DNA from: Medakamo hakoo | Taxonomy: Eukaryota > Chlorophyta > Trebouxiophyceae > Coccomyxaceae | Direction of reading: 5' to 3' | Length of the DNA: 64,000 nucleotides | Assembly (NCBI GenBank): GCA_026636295.1 | Contig: CP089461.1 | Span: forward strand, 434,001-498,000 | Shown: positions 53,012 to 63,480 of the stretch, in pieces | Layout: each line of letters starts with the position of its first letter | Position numbering within the stretch: position 1 is the stretch's first letter | Notes under the pieces: generated by a model | The model's database searches: none | Told to the model about the DNA's origin: nothing | Seen by the model: only the letters and a program-made list of their open reading frames with translations | Program-made: the position numbers and the translations under genes

Positions 53012-54134
53012 ATGCGCAGCGTGGCCCGCGCGGCTACGCTCGCCGCGCGCCGCTTCGCCACGGCGGCGGACGCGGGCGCGGCGTCTTCGTCCGCTGCTGC
53101 CGCCGCCGACGCGGGCTCCGCGTCGCGGGCGGCCTTTCTTGAGAAACTCAAGCCGCTCCTGTCCTCCACGTCCGCGCCGCCGTCCTTTCCCTCCGACTTC
53201 ATGGCGCCGCGCCCGGCCGCCGACCCGGCCGCGGGCGTGCCGGACAAGCTGACCCTCAACTTTTTCCTGCCGCACGAGCAGCCGAAAAAGGGCGCAGCGG
53301 TGCGTTTCTTGACAGAGGGGGGAGAGTTTTAGGGGGGTGGATGGGCAATTTCGGCCGATGTTTCTGCCCCTTTGGCGAGGGCGGGAGCCGGTCTCAGTGC
53401 TGGCGGCGGGAAGAGAGGGATGGTCGGGCCTGTGAGGCGTCCGCGACCGCGCGCGACCGTTCTGCGGAGCGAATGGGGGCGACGGCGACGGGCGAGGGGG
53501 AAGCCTCGCGCGCCCCCCGCAGGCTGGCGCCCTCCTTCCTCGCCGCGCCCACTCTGAGAGTGAGTGCCCGTGCGCGCTGGCCGTGAGGCAGGCGGCAGGG
53601 ATGAGTTCGCGCTCCCCCAGACGGACGCGACTCGCACGGAAACAAAGCTTGGGCGGTCGATCGCGCCGCCCCCACACCACCACCACCGCCCGCCCTGTGG
53701 TCGACCCGCCCCCATCATCCATCCCTCTCTCACGCGCGCCCGCCACCCCACGCCCCCGGCGCCACCCCCAGGTCGACCTCGTCCTCGTCCCCGCCGTCAC
53801 CGGCGACTTTGGCGTCATGCCCGGCCACGTGCCGACCGTCGCCCAGCTGCGCCCGGGCGTGCTCACCATCCACAACGAACTGGACAAGGACGTCGAAAAG
53901 TACTTCGTGTCGGCCGGCTTTGCCTTTGTGCACGCCGACTCGTCCGCGGACGTGTGCGCTGTGGAGGCCGTCAAAGTCGAGGACTTGGACCCCGAGGCGG
54001 TGCGGGCCGGCCTGGCCGAGTACACGGGCAAGCTCGCGGCCTCCCAGACGAAGGGCGACGACTACGAGACGGCGGCCGCCCAGATTGGGGTGGAGGTCTA
54101 TTCCGCCATGAACGCGGCCGTCGGGTCCTCGTGA
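53012..54134 (+). CDS. Mitochondrial ATP synthase subunit delta (bacterial epsilon)
   Basis: Central-stalk subunit of mitochondrial F1. Two exons (53012-53299, 53772-54134), phase 0, 216 aa. A mitochondrial presequence (MRSVARAATLAARRFATAAD) is followed by DKLTLNFFLPHEQPKKGAAV, DLVLVPAVTGDFGVMPGHVP, LRPGVLTIHNE and KYFVSAGFAFVHADSSADV: the beta-sandwich domain of F1-delta/epsilon. A helical C-terminus follows. The plastid epsilon homologue is normally chloroplast-encoded and lacks this presequence. The intron is 472 bp. Confidence 0.93.
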
Positions 54135-54345
54135 ATGGGGAGCGGGAGCGCGAGAATCCGTGTGAGACAACAGAAAACGAGAGGGTGGTGGTTTTTGTTT
54201 TGGTCCGAGGGTTACCGCACTCCGTCAGAGAAAAGAGCGAGGGGCGGCAGGTTGGAGCAGAGGCGACCAGGTCGCCTTGCTTGGACCAAGCCACCACTCC
54301 TCCATCTTACCTTTTTACTTTTTGACAAAAAAACGCTTGTCCGCC

Positions 54346-55277
54346 ATGCCGCGTAAAAAACAGAACAAGCCACAGGCTCAGAAGGAGCAGCAGCGCAGCC
54401 AACAAGCGGCCGCGCACGGGCGGGCCACCATCAACGGGTCGGTGGCCTCGACGCCTGTCGTGACGCGGCGGCCACCACAGCCACGGGCCGGGCCGTCCGC
54501 CAACGGGCGCCCCCCTCGCCCTTCCCCGCCCTCGCCCGCGCCCTCGCCTCGCCCGTGCCAGCCGCCCAGCCTCGTCGTGGGGGAAGGGGACGATGCCGCC
54601 TCATCCACGTCGTCCGCGTCCACGCCGCGGCGGGAGCTGTCCGCGGCGCAGGACGCGGTCGCTGGAGGGGGTGGTGGCGCCTCTTCACTGCCACGGCTGT
54701 GCGCCCCTTCGCCACCGCCAGTCGCAGCCGCGGCACCGGCCTCCCCACCCCGCTCGCCGTCTCCGGCGCCGGCGTCACCACCGCCGGCTTTACAGCTCGT
54801 CGAGGTGGAGGAGGACGGCGTGGCGGCGCCGGCGGCCGTCGCCCTGCCCCGCCCGGCCACCCCTCCGCCGCCGCCCGCGTCGCCTGTGCCTCTCCAGTCG
54901 CGGCGGCCGAGCTGGCCACGCACGCCGTCGAGGTGGAGGCGGAGGCGGACGGAGGAGGGGCAGCGGCCGCCCCGCCGCCGCCGCCGCCGCGACCCACGGC
55001 CGACGCGGCCTTCCTTGTCGGCACCGCCGTGGTCGGTGCCCTGGCCCTCGCCACGCGCCTCAGCCCCGTCGCCGTCTTTGCGTCGTCCGCCCTGATTGCC
55101 GCCGACCTAGACGGCCGCCTGGGCGAGGCGTGGGCCGCGCTGGCGGTCGCGCCCGAGCCGCGCCCGCCGCCCGGGCACTGGTGGCGCGGCGCCGCGCGGG
55201 CGGCGCGCGCAGTCGTGCTTGGGCTGGGGGTGGCTCCCCACGCGCAAGCTGGGATGCGGGCGTTTGGCTTGGCGTGA
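54346..55277 (+). CDS. Unknown protein with C-terminal membrane region; internal splice uncertain
   Basis: The start MPRKKQNKPQAQKEQQRSQQ opens a basic, then Pro/Ser-rich low-complexity region. Its frame stays open to 55095, but the only protein-like C-terminus is in another frame: VAAAELATHAVEVEAEA, then TADAAFLVGTAVVGALALAT and VAVFASSALIAADLDGRLGE, ending at 55277 with HAQAGMRAFGLA. An acceptor CTCTCCAG at about 54899, with a phase-1 donor near 54671, would join them; other donors or an indel are possible. If joined, it has a cytosolic basic N-terminus and one or two membrane helices. No family recognised. Confidence 0.45.
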
Positions 55278-55388
55278 GGGAAGAGAGATGAGGGATGTGG
55301 AGAGGGAGAGAGCATGGTGCCAGGCATTGCCTGTTCGGGAGGCACACAGTGTTGATTTGCGGTAAGGAGCCCATTCGCCGTCTGTCGC

Positions 55389-56519
55389 ATGGCCAGCCCG
55401 CAGGTCCGCGTCGGCGCGCGTGCAATCCATTCCCTGATCCGAGCCCACAAGGCCTCAGCGTCACGCAGGGTGGGAGCCGCCGCCATGGCGGCGCCCGTCA
55501 AAAACGGCGCAGACGCGCCGCCGCGCGCGGCCCAATCCCCCGCCACCACCACCGCCGTCACGCTCGCCCGCGTCACGCCCGTCCGCCTCGTCCGCCGGTA
55601 CAAGCGCTTCCTCGCGGACGTGCTGTTCGACGGCTCCTCGACCGTCACGACCGTGCACTGCCCGAACACGGGCCCCATGACGGGCTTGTTGCCGGCCTTG
55701 GAGCCCGGCGTGGAGGACGGCGGCCCCGGCGCGCCGCCGACGCCCGGCGCCCAGACACTCCGCGCGTTCGTGTCCACGTCGGCGTCCGCCACCCGCAAGT
55801 ACGCCCACACGCTGGAAGCCGTCGTGCCGGAGGGACCGGGAGACGACGGCCGGACCATCGTGGGCGTCCACTCCGCGGCGGCGAACCGGGTGGTCGCAGC
55901 CCTCGCGGCCGCGGGCGCGCTGGACGGCGAGGACGGCCTCGGCGGCGTCGTTGCGGCCGCAAAGGGCGAGGTCCCGTACGGCCGCCCGCCCGCTGGACGG
56001 GGCTCGGGCACGCCCGCCTCGCGCGCCGACTTCCTGTTCAGCCTGGAGGGCGGGCGCGAAGTCGTGGCGGAGGTCAAGTCCGTGACGCTGGCGGGCGGCG
56101 GCGGCGGGGGCGGGGCGGACGGACACGCAGCCGGCGGCGGGCGGGTGGGGCTGTTTCCAGACACGGTCTCCGTCCGGGCCGCCCGCCACGCGGCCGAGCT
56201 CGCGTCCGTCGCGTCGTCCCCGCCGTCTTCCCGGTCCGCGGCTGCCATCTTCCTCATCCAGCGCGGGGATTGCGCGTCCTTCGCGCCGTGCCACGCGTGC
56301 GACCCGGAGTATGGGCGCGCCCTGGCCGCGGCCGTGGCTGCGGGCGTGCGCGTCCTCGCCCTCCGCGCGTCCCTGGCGTTCGTGCCTGATGAGGCAGGCG
56401 GCTCTGAGGGCGCCCTCATCCTGACGCACGGCGGGCGGGCGGCTGTGGACTTGGAGCACGGGCTGGCGGACGCGGCGGAAAGGGGTGGTGTCGGACCACA
56501 AAAACGGGCGCGGCGCTAG
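55389..56519 (+). CDS. SFSA: SfsA homologue
   Basis: Single exon, 376 aa, of which about 60 are an N-terminal leader that may target an organelle. The SfsA fold is clear: RYKRFLADVLFDG, HCPNTGPMTGLL, RKYAHTLEAV, ADFLFSLEGGREVVAEVKSV, then LFPDTVSVRAARHAAEL and AIFLIQRGDCASFAPCHACD, ending with DPEYGRALAAAVAAGVRVLA. SfsA ('sugar fermentation stimulation A') is a bacterial nuclease-fold/DNA-binding protein also found in plant and algal nuclear genomes; its role is unsettled. The E-VK of VVAEVKSVTL is the expected catalytic-type motif. Stop codons of SfsA and eL29 are only 71 bp apart. Confidence 0.9.
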   Translation: MASPQVRVGARAIHSLIRAHKASASRRVGAAAMAAPVKNGADAPPRAAQSPATTTAVTLARVTPVRLVRRYKRFLADVLFDGSSTVTTVHCPNTGPMTGLLPALEPGVEDGGPGAPPTPGAQTLRAFVSTSASATRKYAHTLEAVVPEGPGDDGRTIVGVHSAAANRVVAALAAAGALDGEDGLGGVVAAAKGEVPYGRPPAGRGSGTPASRADFLFSLEGGREVVAEVKSVTLAGGGGGGGADGHAAGGGRVGLFPDTVSVRAARHAAELASVASSPPSSRSAAAIFLIQRGDCASFAPCHACDPEYGRALAAAVAAGVRVLALRASLAFVPDEAGGSEGALILTHGGRAAVDLEHGLADAAERGGVGPQKRARR

Positions 56520-56590
56520 AGCGTGTGTGTGTGTGAAAAAACAACGAAAACGACTGCAGAGCTCTCTTTACAAAAGACTCATCCGGCTCT

Positions 56591-56861
56591 TCACGCCTTG
56601 TCCGCCACCTTGTTGTGGTGCTTGGCGTACCGCTGGTTGCGCAGGAATTTGGGGTCCATCTGTTTTTTTTAGGTTGTGGGAGGGGATGGAGGTGAGACGG
56701 GATGGAAACTAGCAAAAGGAGGCGGGCGGAGCCAACGGAGAAGAAACACCGTAACTCACCCCTTTGCGGGACGAGTACTTGTTGCGCTTGGGCTTCTTGA
56801 TGCCGTTGCGGTGGGCCTTGTACGACTGGTTGTGGGCCGTGTGGTTCTTGGACTTGGCCAT
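56591..56861 (-). CDS. RPL29: 60S ribosomal protein L29 (eL29)
   Basis: Two short exons (56861-56760, 56659-56591), 56 aa: [34 protein letters not shown], then [20 protein letters not shown]. This is a near-canonical eL29, a small very basic large-subunit protein. The intron (100 bp) has GTGAGT and ACAG ends. Eight bases before the ATG the sequence TTCTCCAG looks like a splice acceptor, so a 5' UTR intron is likely (about 56870-57407). It faces the cold-shock gene head to head. Confidence 0.95.
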
Positions 56862-57555
56862 GGTGTTGGCTGGAGAAGGGAGGGGGTGATGGGAGACGGG
56901 GTCAGTGAGGCGAGATTGACGCGCCGCGTTTGTTTCCGGGCCGTGGCCGCTGCGAGTTTCGAGGCGGGATGAGCTGCAACCTGATGGAGCGCGTGCTCTG
57001 AACGCTTGGGCCCTCGTTAGGGCAGGCGGCGTGGCCGTGTTGAGTCCACAGGCGCGGCAGGGCGCGGCCCGCGTGCACTTCGATCGGCCGCCGCGCGAGA
57101 GGGCGCGGTGGCCGCCGCGACGCGAGGCGCCCTGGCGCCTGCGTCGAGTTCCACCGCGCCGGAAGGGAGACCAAGGCCTTGGTGCAGGGCCCCAGCGTGT
57201 AAAAAAGGGGTGGTGGTGGGGCAGGCGGTGCGAGAACGCGGCTGCGACCGCACGCGAGTGCGCCGGCGTGGGGGGGGTCCGCGAGCGCCGCCCGTCGGCC
57301 CTCGATTCGCCCCCAGGCCCTCGCAGCCGCCAAGGCCCTTAATCGGCGCGGTAAGAGCGGCGCTTGGCCTTCTGCTGGCACGCTGGGGCGAGGACGCACC
57401 CACGCACCTGGTAGGAACGAGCCGAGTTTTAGAGAGGAAAGAGAGAGTGAGGAGCGCAGTCAGTCTGGCCCCTCGGCCTCTGGGCTCAGAGCGTTATTCT
57501 CTTTCCGCTCTCCTACACGCCTTTTTTCTTCCACACCACCGAAGCAACAACGACC
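56862..57555. other. Divergent region with probable eL29 5' UTR intron
   Basis: 694 bp between the eL29 and cold-shock start codons. On the minus strand ACCAG/GTGCGT at 57408/57407 and CTCCAG ending at 56870 define a probable 538 bp intron in the eL29 5' UTR, leaving under 150 bp as the shared promoter. A TTAAAAACT-like pyrimidine-rich stretch near 57420-57450 may be the transcription start area. Confidence 0.55.
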
Positions 57556-58696
57556 ATGGCGACCGCCACGAAGCAGGTGAGTGCTGTGCGGTGCCCAAAC
57601 GTGCAGCCGAAGAGGAGGCGCGCACAACCCGTCCCATCGCGCCCATTTTGCGACAGGGCGCCCGGGCTATATTCCCATGACACGCCCGCTCCCTCTCTCC
57701 TCCTCACTCGATTGCTCCCACCCACCCCGCCGTTAGACTGGGACCGTCAAGTGGTTCAACAGTGTGAAAGGGGTAAGCTGCTGGTGGCAGAGGGTTTGAG
57801 GCGTTGCCCCCCCTCTCTGCTCGCATTTCGGCGGCTCGTACCAGCAGCGCTCACATTTCGCCCTTTCCCGCACCTCCGCAGTTCGGCTTCATCTCGCCCG
57901 ACGGCGGCGGCGAAGACCTCTTTGTGCACCAGGTAAGTTGGCCGGGCGGTTGGGACAGAGACGCGCGCCGCCACGCGCGCGGCGGGCCTTGCTTGTCGGG
58001 AGACCGCACTTTTTTGCTCTTCGGAGAGCGCGACAGGCCATGTGTCGGCGCGAGGCTTTCGCTGCCGGCCGGCCCGGCGCCCGCGCCTCCTCGCCATCTC
58101 ACGGCAGGGCGTCAGGCGGTGCATGCAGGGTTGAAGGGGGTGGGCGCGCCCGGGCGGGTGCCCGGCCGGGCGGCCCGAGCCCGGAGGGCTGACAGCCGCT
58201 GGAGGCCTCAAGCAGTCTTTCGGCGCGCTTTTTTTGGAAGGGGCGACCGCCGAGGGGCGGGGCGCCGCTCCCCACCCCCTCCCGCCCATCTGGACCGGTT
58301 TGCCAGACTCTTAGACACCTGTCGCGCGGGAAAAAAGTGGGGTCGATGCCTTCACTTTCGTGCGCGAGCTGCCGATTTTCTGGCTTTGGCGCGCGACAGT
58401 GCGCGCCACCACACCACCCCCTGGCCACCACCACGCCCCTCACGCCTTTTTTTCACGTGAAAACCCACCAGACCTCCATTGTCGCTGAGGGGTACCGCTC
58501 CCTGGCCGACGGCGAGGCCGTCGAGTTCGAAATCGAGGAGAACAGCGCCGACGGCCGGACCAAGGCCGTCAACGTGACGGGCCCGGGCGGCGCGCCGGTG
58601 AAGGGCGCGCCCCGCCCGCAGTATGGCGGCGGCGGCGGCGGCGGCGGCCGCGGCGGCGGCGGCGGCCGCGGCGGCGGCGGCGGCGGCGGCTGGTGA
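57556..58696 (+). CDS. Cold-shock-domain, glycine-rich RNA-binding protein
   Basis: Nucleic-acid chaperone. Four exons (57556-57576, 57737-57772, 57882-57932, 58472-58696), all phase 0, 110 aa: [56 protein letters not shown] and on. RNP1 (K-G-FGFI) is split by intron 2 between Gly and Phe; RNP2 (LFVHQ) ends exon 3. The tail is a Gly-rich run with two Arg, ending in Trp, as in plant CSPs but lacking the CCHC zinc knuckles. The last intron is 539 bp, long for this locus. eL29 and this gene are a head-to-head translation-related pair. Confidence 0.95.
58625..58690. repeat. GGC-type trinucleotide tract coding poly-Gly
   Basis: Near-perfect GGC triplets with two CGC interruptions at the end of the cold-shock gene, encoding its Gly/Arg tail. 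Confidence 0.9.
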
Positions 58697-59638
58697 GTGC
58701 GGGCGGCGCGTGAGGCACGACCTCCCTCCCCCCGGACGCCAGCGTGTGCCTAGTCTTGGCCACCCCATCCTCCGGAAAGGAAAAAACCGTGGCACTCTCC
58801 CTGCCGCCTCCCCACCCCCCCTTCCTTCTCCCGCGTGGGGTTTTCAACACTCCTCCCACCCCTCACATCCGGGGCGCCGGTTCTTCCACGGCCCTGCCGC
58901 TCCACCAGACTTGCCAACAAGGAAGCAGTACCACCCTTTCCAAAGAAAATGCGCGACTGCATGCGCGCGCCTTTTTTTTCGCACCTTTTCCCCTATCCAT
59001 CCCATGTGTGCACGCTACGTTTTTTTTCTTGCTCGTTCTGGTTCTTCGTCCTTCCAAAACAACTCAACACACACACCAATCAGCGGCCGCACCATTTTAG
59101 CCGTTGCTTCGTTAGCTGTCGCGTTTTTTTCTAGGAGTCCTTTTCGCACCGAAAGCAAACAACCGCATTCTTGTTTTTTTTATCTTCCTTGCACCAACAA
59201 AAAAACGGAGAGGCACGCTTCTCGCCCGCCCCCTGTCCCCCCCGCGCTCCATCCCACCTCACGACAAAACACGCCCGGTTGGCGCTGCCGCCCTCCCACG
59301 CTGCAGTTTTTAAAAAAGGAGGCTGGCGGGCCAGCCAGCCGGGTGCCACGAGTGAGACCGCCCGCACCCGCATGAGAGCGCGCGCGCGGGGTTGGAGAGG
59401 CGAGAGTCGCTGGTGCCTCGGTCGGTTTTGTAAGACACGGAACCGCCCGGGACAGCGGCGCGCTGTTTCTCACACCGTTGATGAAGGTCACAAGGTCAAA
59501 AGAGTACAAATGGCGCGGGGATGGCCCCTCTCTCTCTCTCACCGGGGGGAAAAAGGGAAAAAAAAACGTGTAAAGTGCTTGCTCCCAACACCCCCCACCC
59601 ATCCATCCATTCCGTCCTCCCACCCTCCTTAATTCAAC
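58697..59638. other. Long convergent spacer, cold-shock / GT2-GH9
   Basis: 942 bp between two stop codons. It holds T-rich and A-rich runs (notably 58960-59200) and presumably the two 3' UTRs. No protein-like frame, tRNA or repeat family is visible. Confidence 0.5.
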
Positions 59639-62600
59639 TCACACCCCGCGCCGCCGCAGCTTTTTGGGCACCACGTTGGCCAGGCCGCCACCCTGCATGC
59701 ACGCCGCCCACGGCGTCGGCGCTTCGGCCGCGCCCGCGACCGCGGCGGTGAAGCCCGCGTTGTATTCGATGCCCACCTCAGACTTGGCGTAGTTTTGGCG
59801 GTCGTCCGGGAAGGTGTCGTTGCGGTACGGGCCGCCGACGAGCGCGCCCACCAGGACGTGCGGATTGGGCGCCGCCGAATGCAGTTGCAGGTAGTTGCAC
59901 GTGGCCGGCGGGTCCGGGCAGGACGCCGCCCGCTGGTGGGGCTGGGTCGGGAAGTTCTTGCCGTACCCGACGACGTACGAGCGCCCGGCGTCGCCCAGCA
60001 TGTAGCGCAGCTGGGACAGCGCCCAGCACTCGTACGGCGCGCCGGCGCGTGGACCCACGTGCTTGGCGTAGATCAGGCCGAGCAGGGCGGCGTTGGCCGC
60101 GTTGCGCAGCGTCGCCCAATCGTCCGCGAAGGCCAGGCCCTTCCGTGAGTAGTGGACGTGCTTGCCCAACCGCCACGAGTCCAGGAAGTCGCGCGTGCCC
60201 TTGACGTACGTCGGGTTGTCCGTCAGGCGGGCCAGCAACAGCTGCGCGCTCCAGGCCATGTTGTTCCAGTTGGACACGATGTAGTACCACCTCTCCTTTT
60301 CCGCCTTCCACGCCTCGTCCAACCAGCCCGCGGCCTCGGTCGCGTACGCCGGCTCGCCCGTCGCCAGGGCCAGCCAGGACGCGGCCCAGGCCAGGTCGTC
60401 CCGGTAGGCCGTGGAATTGTAGATGAGCGCCAGCTGGGGCACGGCCTCCCCCGCCAGGCCCCGGTGCTTCTTGGCGAAGCGGTACAGCGTCTTGGCGTGT
60501 TCCAGGCACTTGCGCGCGTACGTCGGGTCGGTCCGCTCAAACACCTTGGCCGCCGCCGCCAGCGCGGCCGCCGCTTCGCCGGCGATGTCGGACCCGGGGT
60601 GCGTGGCGTTGATCATGTAGGCCGGCCGCACCATCTCCTTCTTGCGGACCTGGCCGTCCAAGTCCTCGGGCCGGCCCCAGAAGGAGTGGTCGATGCCAAA
60701 GTCGCCGACTTGGCCGACCAGGACGTCGTCGGCCAGGTGCGCTTTCAGCAGCCAGTCCGCCGCCCACCGGACTTGGCCGGCCGCGATGTCGGCCTGGCCC
60801 GCCTTTTCGTGCGCGGCCGGGAATTCCAGCAAGCCCCAGGCGAGCGTGGAGGCGGCGACGCCCATGGACATGGCGGACTTCAGGTGGTCGCCCGCGTCGT
60901 AAAACCCGCCGGTCAAGTCCTGGCCCTTGGGGCCGGCGTCCAGCAGCGCCGAGTCCCCGCGCCACTTGACGCGGTTGTGCTTCCCCAGCCTACCGGACCG
61001 TTGGGCGTCGTAGAACAGGTACGCCTTGGCCAGCACTTCGCGGAAGTCGTAGTCGGCGGGCGCCAGGGCGGCGGCCGAACCGATCGCGCCCGACGCGAGC
61101 AGCAGGGCCGCCCAGCCCGACCCGCTCGCCGCGCCGCCCAGCGCCCGGCCGCGCACGCCCGCGACGTACGCGAAGAGCAGGGCGGGCGGCAGGGCCGCGA
61201 CCGCGGACCAGAGCGTGGCGATGAGCGTGACGGCGTGCGGGGTGCCGGCCGACAGGCGGGCCAGGCCGGACGCGAGGGCGTACACCGCGGCACCGAGCGC
61301 GAGGCCAGGCGCCCACAGGTCGCGCACCGCGCCCCAGCGCAGCGACGTCGAGAAGGTCAGGGCGGAGAAGGCGTCGTGGTCGTCGGACGGCGCGGCCGCC
61401 GCGCCGCGGCGGGGGGGCGACGGCTGGGCGGCAGGCGCCGCCGGCGCGCCGCCACCACCACCCACACCGCCGCCGCCGCCGCCGCCGCTCGACACTTCGA
61501 CATCCCAGCCCGGCCGGCCGCCACCCGCGGCCGTCAGCGTACGCAGCAGTTCCGGCATGGTGATCAGCCGGTCCAGGGAGCCGTCCGAGCGCGAGTGGGG
61601 CGGGCCGCCGTCCGAGTCGCCAAACGGCGCGACGCGCGGCGGGCCCGCCGCCCGGGCGGAGCGCGGCGAGCCCGGCACGCCGGCCCCGCGGGGCGTGCCG
61701 CCGGGCGCCAGCACGCCCGTCTTCACGGTCGTCTTGAACCGGGCCGGCCGCTTCAGGCCCAGCGCCCGCAGGCCGGCGTTGAGGCCCGCCTTGGCGTACG
61801 TCCACCACAGCAGGTGGCCAGACAGGAGGTTGAACCACAGGTCGCGCGCGCGGGTGGGCGGGGACGGCAGGCAGAAGACGACGGCGTGCAGGAGGGCGGC
61901 GTACGGGCCCAGGGACCGGGCGACGGCCGGCGTGAGGCCGCCGGGCGAGACGCCCCACCGCATGACGACCGCGGGCGCAAAGGCAAGGAGGGGCGCGCCG
62001 ACCGCCGTCGCGGCGTACGACAGCGCGCCCGACGCGTACAGCAGGCGCGCCGACGCCGGCAGGCCCGCCTTCAGCAGCGGGCAGTCGGCCCGGGACAGGA
62101 ACGCGGCCAGGTGGCCCTTGGCCCACCGCGACCGCTGGCGGAAGATGGCGCCCTGGTCCGGCGCCTCGCCGACGGCCAGGTACTCGCGCACGTACCGCAT
62201 CTCGTACCCCGCCGCCTTCAGCTCCATGCCCAGCAGGAAGTCCTCCGTGACGGACCGGCCGGGGAAGCCGCCGACGTCGACGAGGGCGTCGGCGCGCAGC
62301 AGCAGGTTGGACCCCGTGCAGACGACGAGGCCCCAGGCCGCCATGCCGGGGAGGACGGCCTCCCAGAAGTGGCGGTTGGAGTGGTTGAAGATGTCGGACG
62401 CCGGGTCGACGTTGCCGAAGCGTTGGGGGGTGAGGACGAGGGCGACGCGCGGGTCGTCGTCCAGCCGGGGCAGCGTGCGCTCGAAAAAGGCCGGGGACGC
62501 CACCTGGTCGCAGTCAAAGACGGCGACCACGTCCGTGTGCGGGACGGCCGACCCGGGCGGGTACAGGCGGACGAGGGCGTCGTTCAGGTTGCCGGCCTTG

Positions 62601-63480
62601 CCGTTCAGTTCGCCGGGCGGGCGGGGGCGGCCCGTCACGTACCGCACGCGCGGCGTGCCGAGGGACGCGACCCAGTCCCGCTTGGCCGGGTCGCCGCCGT
62701 CGTCGAGCAGCCACACCGTGCGCGTGCAGCCGGGCGGGAGGCGGGCGGTGTGGAGCGCCCACACGGTTTCCGCCACGATTTCCAGGGCTTCCGTGTAACA
62801 GGGGACGAGGGCCTGAGGGCCGGGTGTGGGAGGAGGGAGGGAGGGGGGGAAAGGGGGGATGAGCCCGTTTTTTTTTTGGAGGAAAAGAAAAGCGTGGGGT
62901 GGATTTTCCACCACACGAGAAAAAGAAAAAAATGGAAAACGCACGTGCACGTTGTACTTGGCTTCGCACGCGCCGGGCTCCGCGTCGGCGGACGGCAGTG
63001 TGCGGCAGGAGCACAGGCCGAACAGGATGACGGCGGCCGCGCCCAGCAGTTCGGCGGCGAAGGTGAGGCGGGCATACCTGCGTGCGGATGGATGGAGGGG
63101 GGGGGGTTGAGCCGAGAGGCGTTTTTTTGTCTCCGCACGCTGCGAGGCGCGCCGCATGCCTCGCCCCCCCTCTGCCTGTTCCTTTCTCACCAAGAGTACG
63201 GCCCCAGGTCCAGGCCCGTGGCCAGGCGCGCGTGCAGGTACACCACCAGCGCGACCAGGTACAGGCCAAAGACGGCCGTCCGGCCGGCGTGCCAGCCAGG
63301 GGCGGCGGCGGCGGGCGCGGCCGTGGGCGACGCCCGGCGCGTGGTGCGGCGCGCAGGCGCGTCGGCGGGCCCGGGCGTGCTGTCGCCCGCTTTCGCCGCG
63401 TCCGCGCCGGCGGAGCCGGACCCGCCGGCGCGGGCGGTGCGCACACGCAGGCGGGCGGCCCGGGATTCGTCCATTGTCAT
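59639..63480 (-). CDS. GT2 cellulose synthase-like / GH9 endoglucanase fusion protein
   Basis: Three exons (63480-63191, 63077-62945, 62812-59639) joined in phase, 1198 aa. Residues 75-120 give two membrane helices (RTAVFGLYLVALVVYLHA; TFAAELLGAAAVILFGL). GT2 domain 142-380: ALVPCYTEAL, LLDDGG (178-179), GKAGNLNDAL, FDCDQ (241-243), TED (330-332), QRSRW (367-371): the D, DxD, TED, QxxRW set of processive beta-glycan synthases. More helices lie at about 392-425, 440-482 and 640-725, with a disordered Gly-rich loop between. Residues 728-1180 form a GH9 domain: FYDAQRSGRL, DLTGGFYDAGDHLK (Asp 780/783), TQPHQRAASC, and SEVGIEYNAGF with the acid Glu near 1153. The whole catalytic set looks intact. 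The likely product is cellulose or a related beta-glucan, trimmed by the tethered cellulase; this is inference. Confidence 0.9.
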
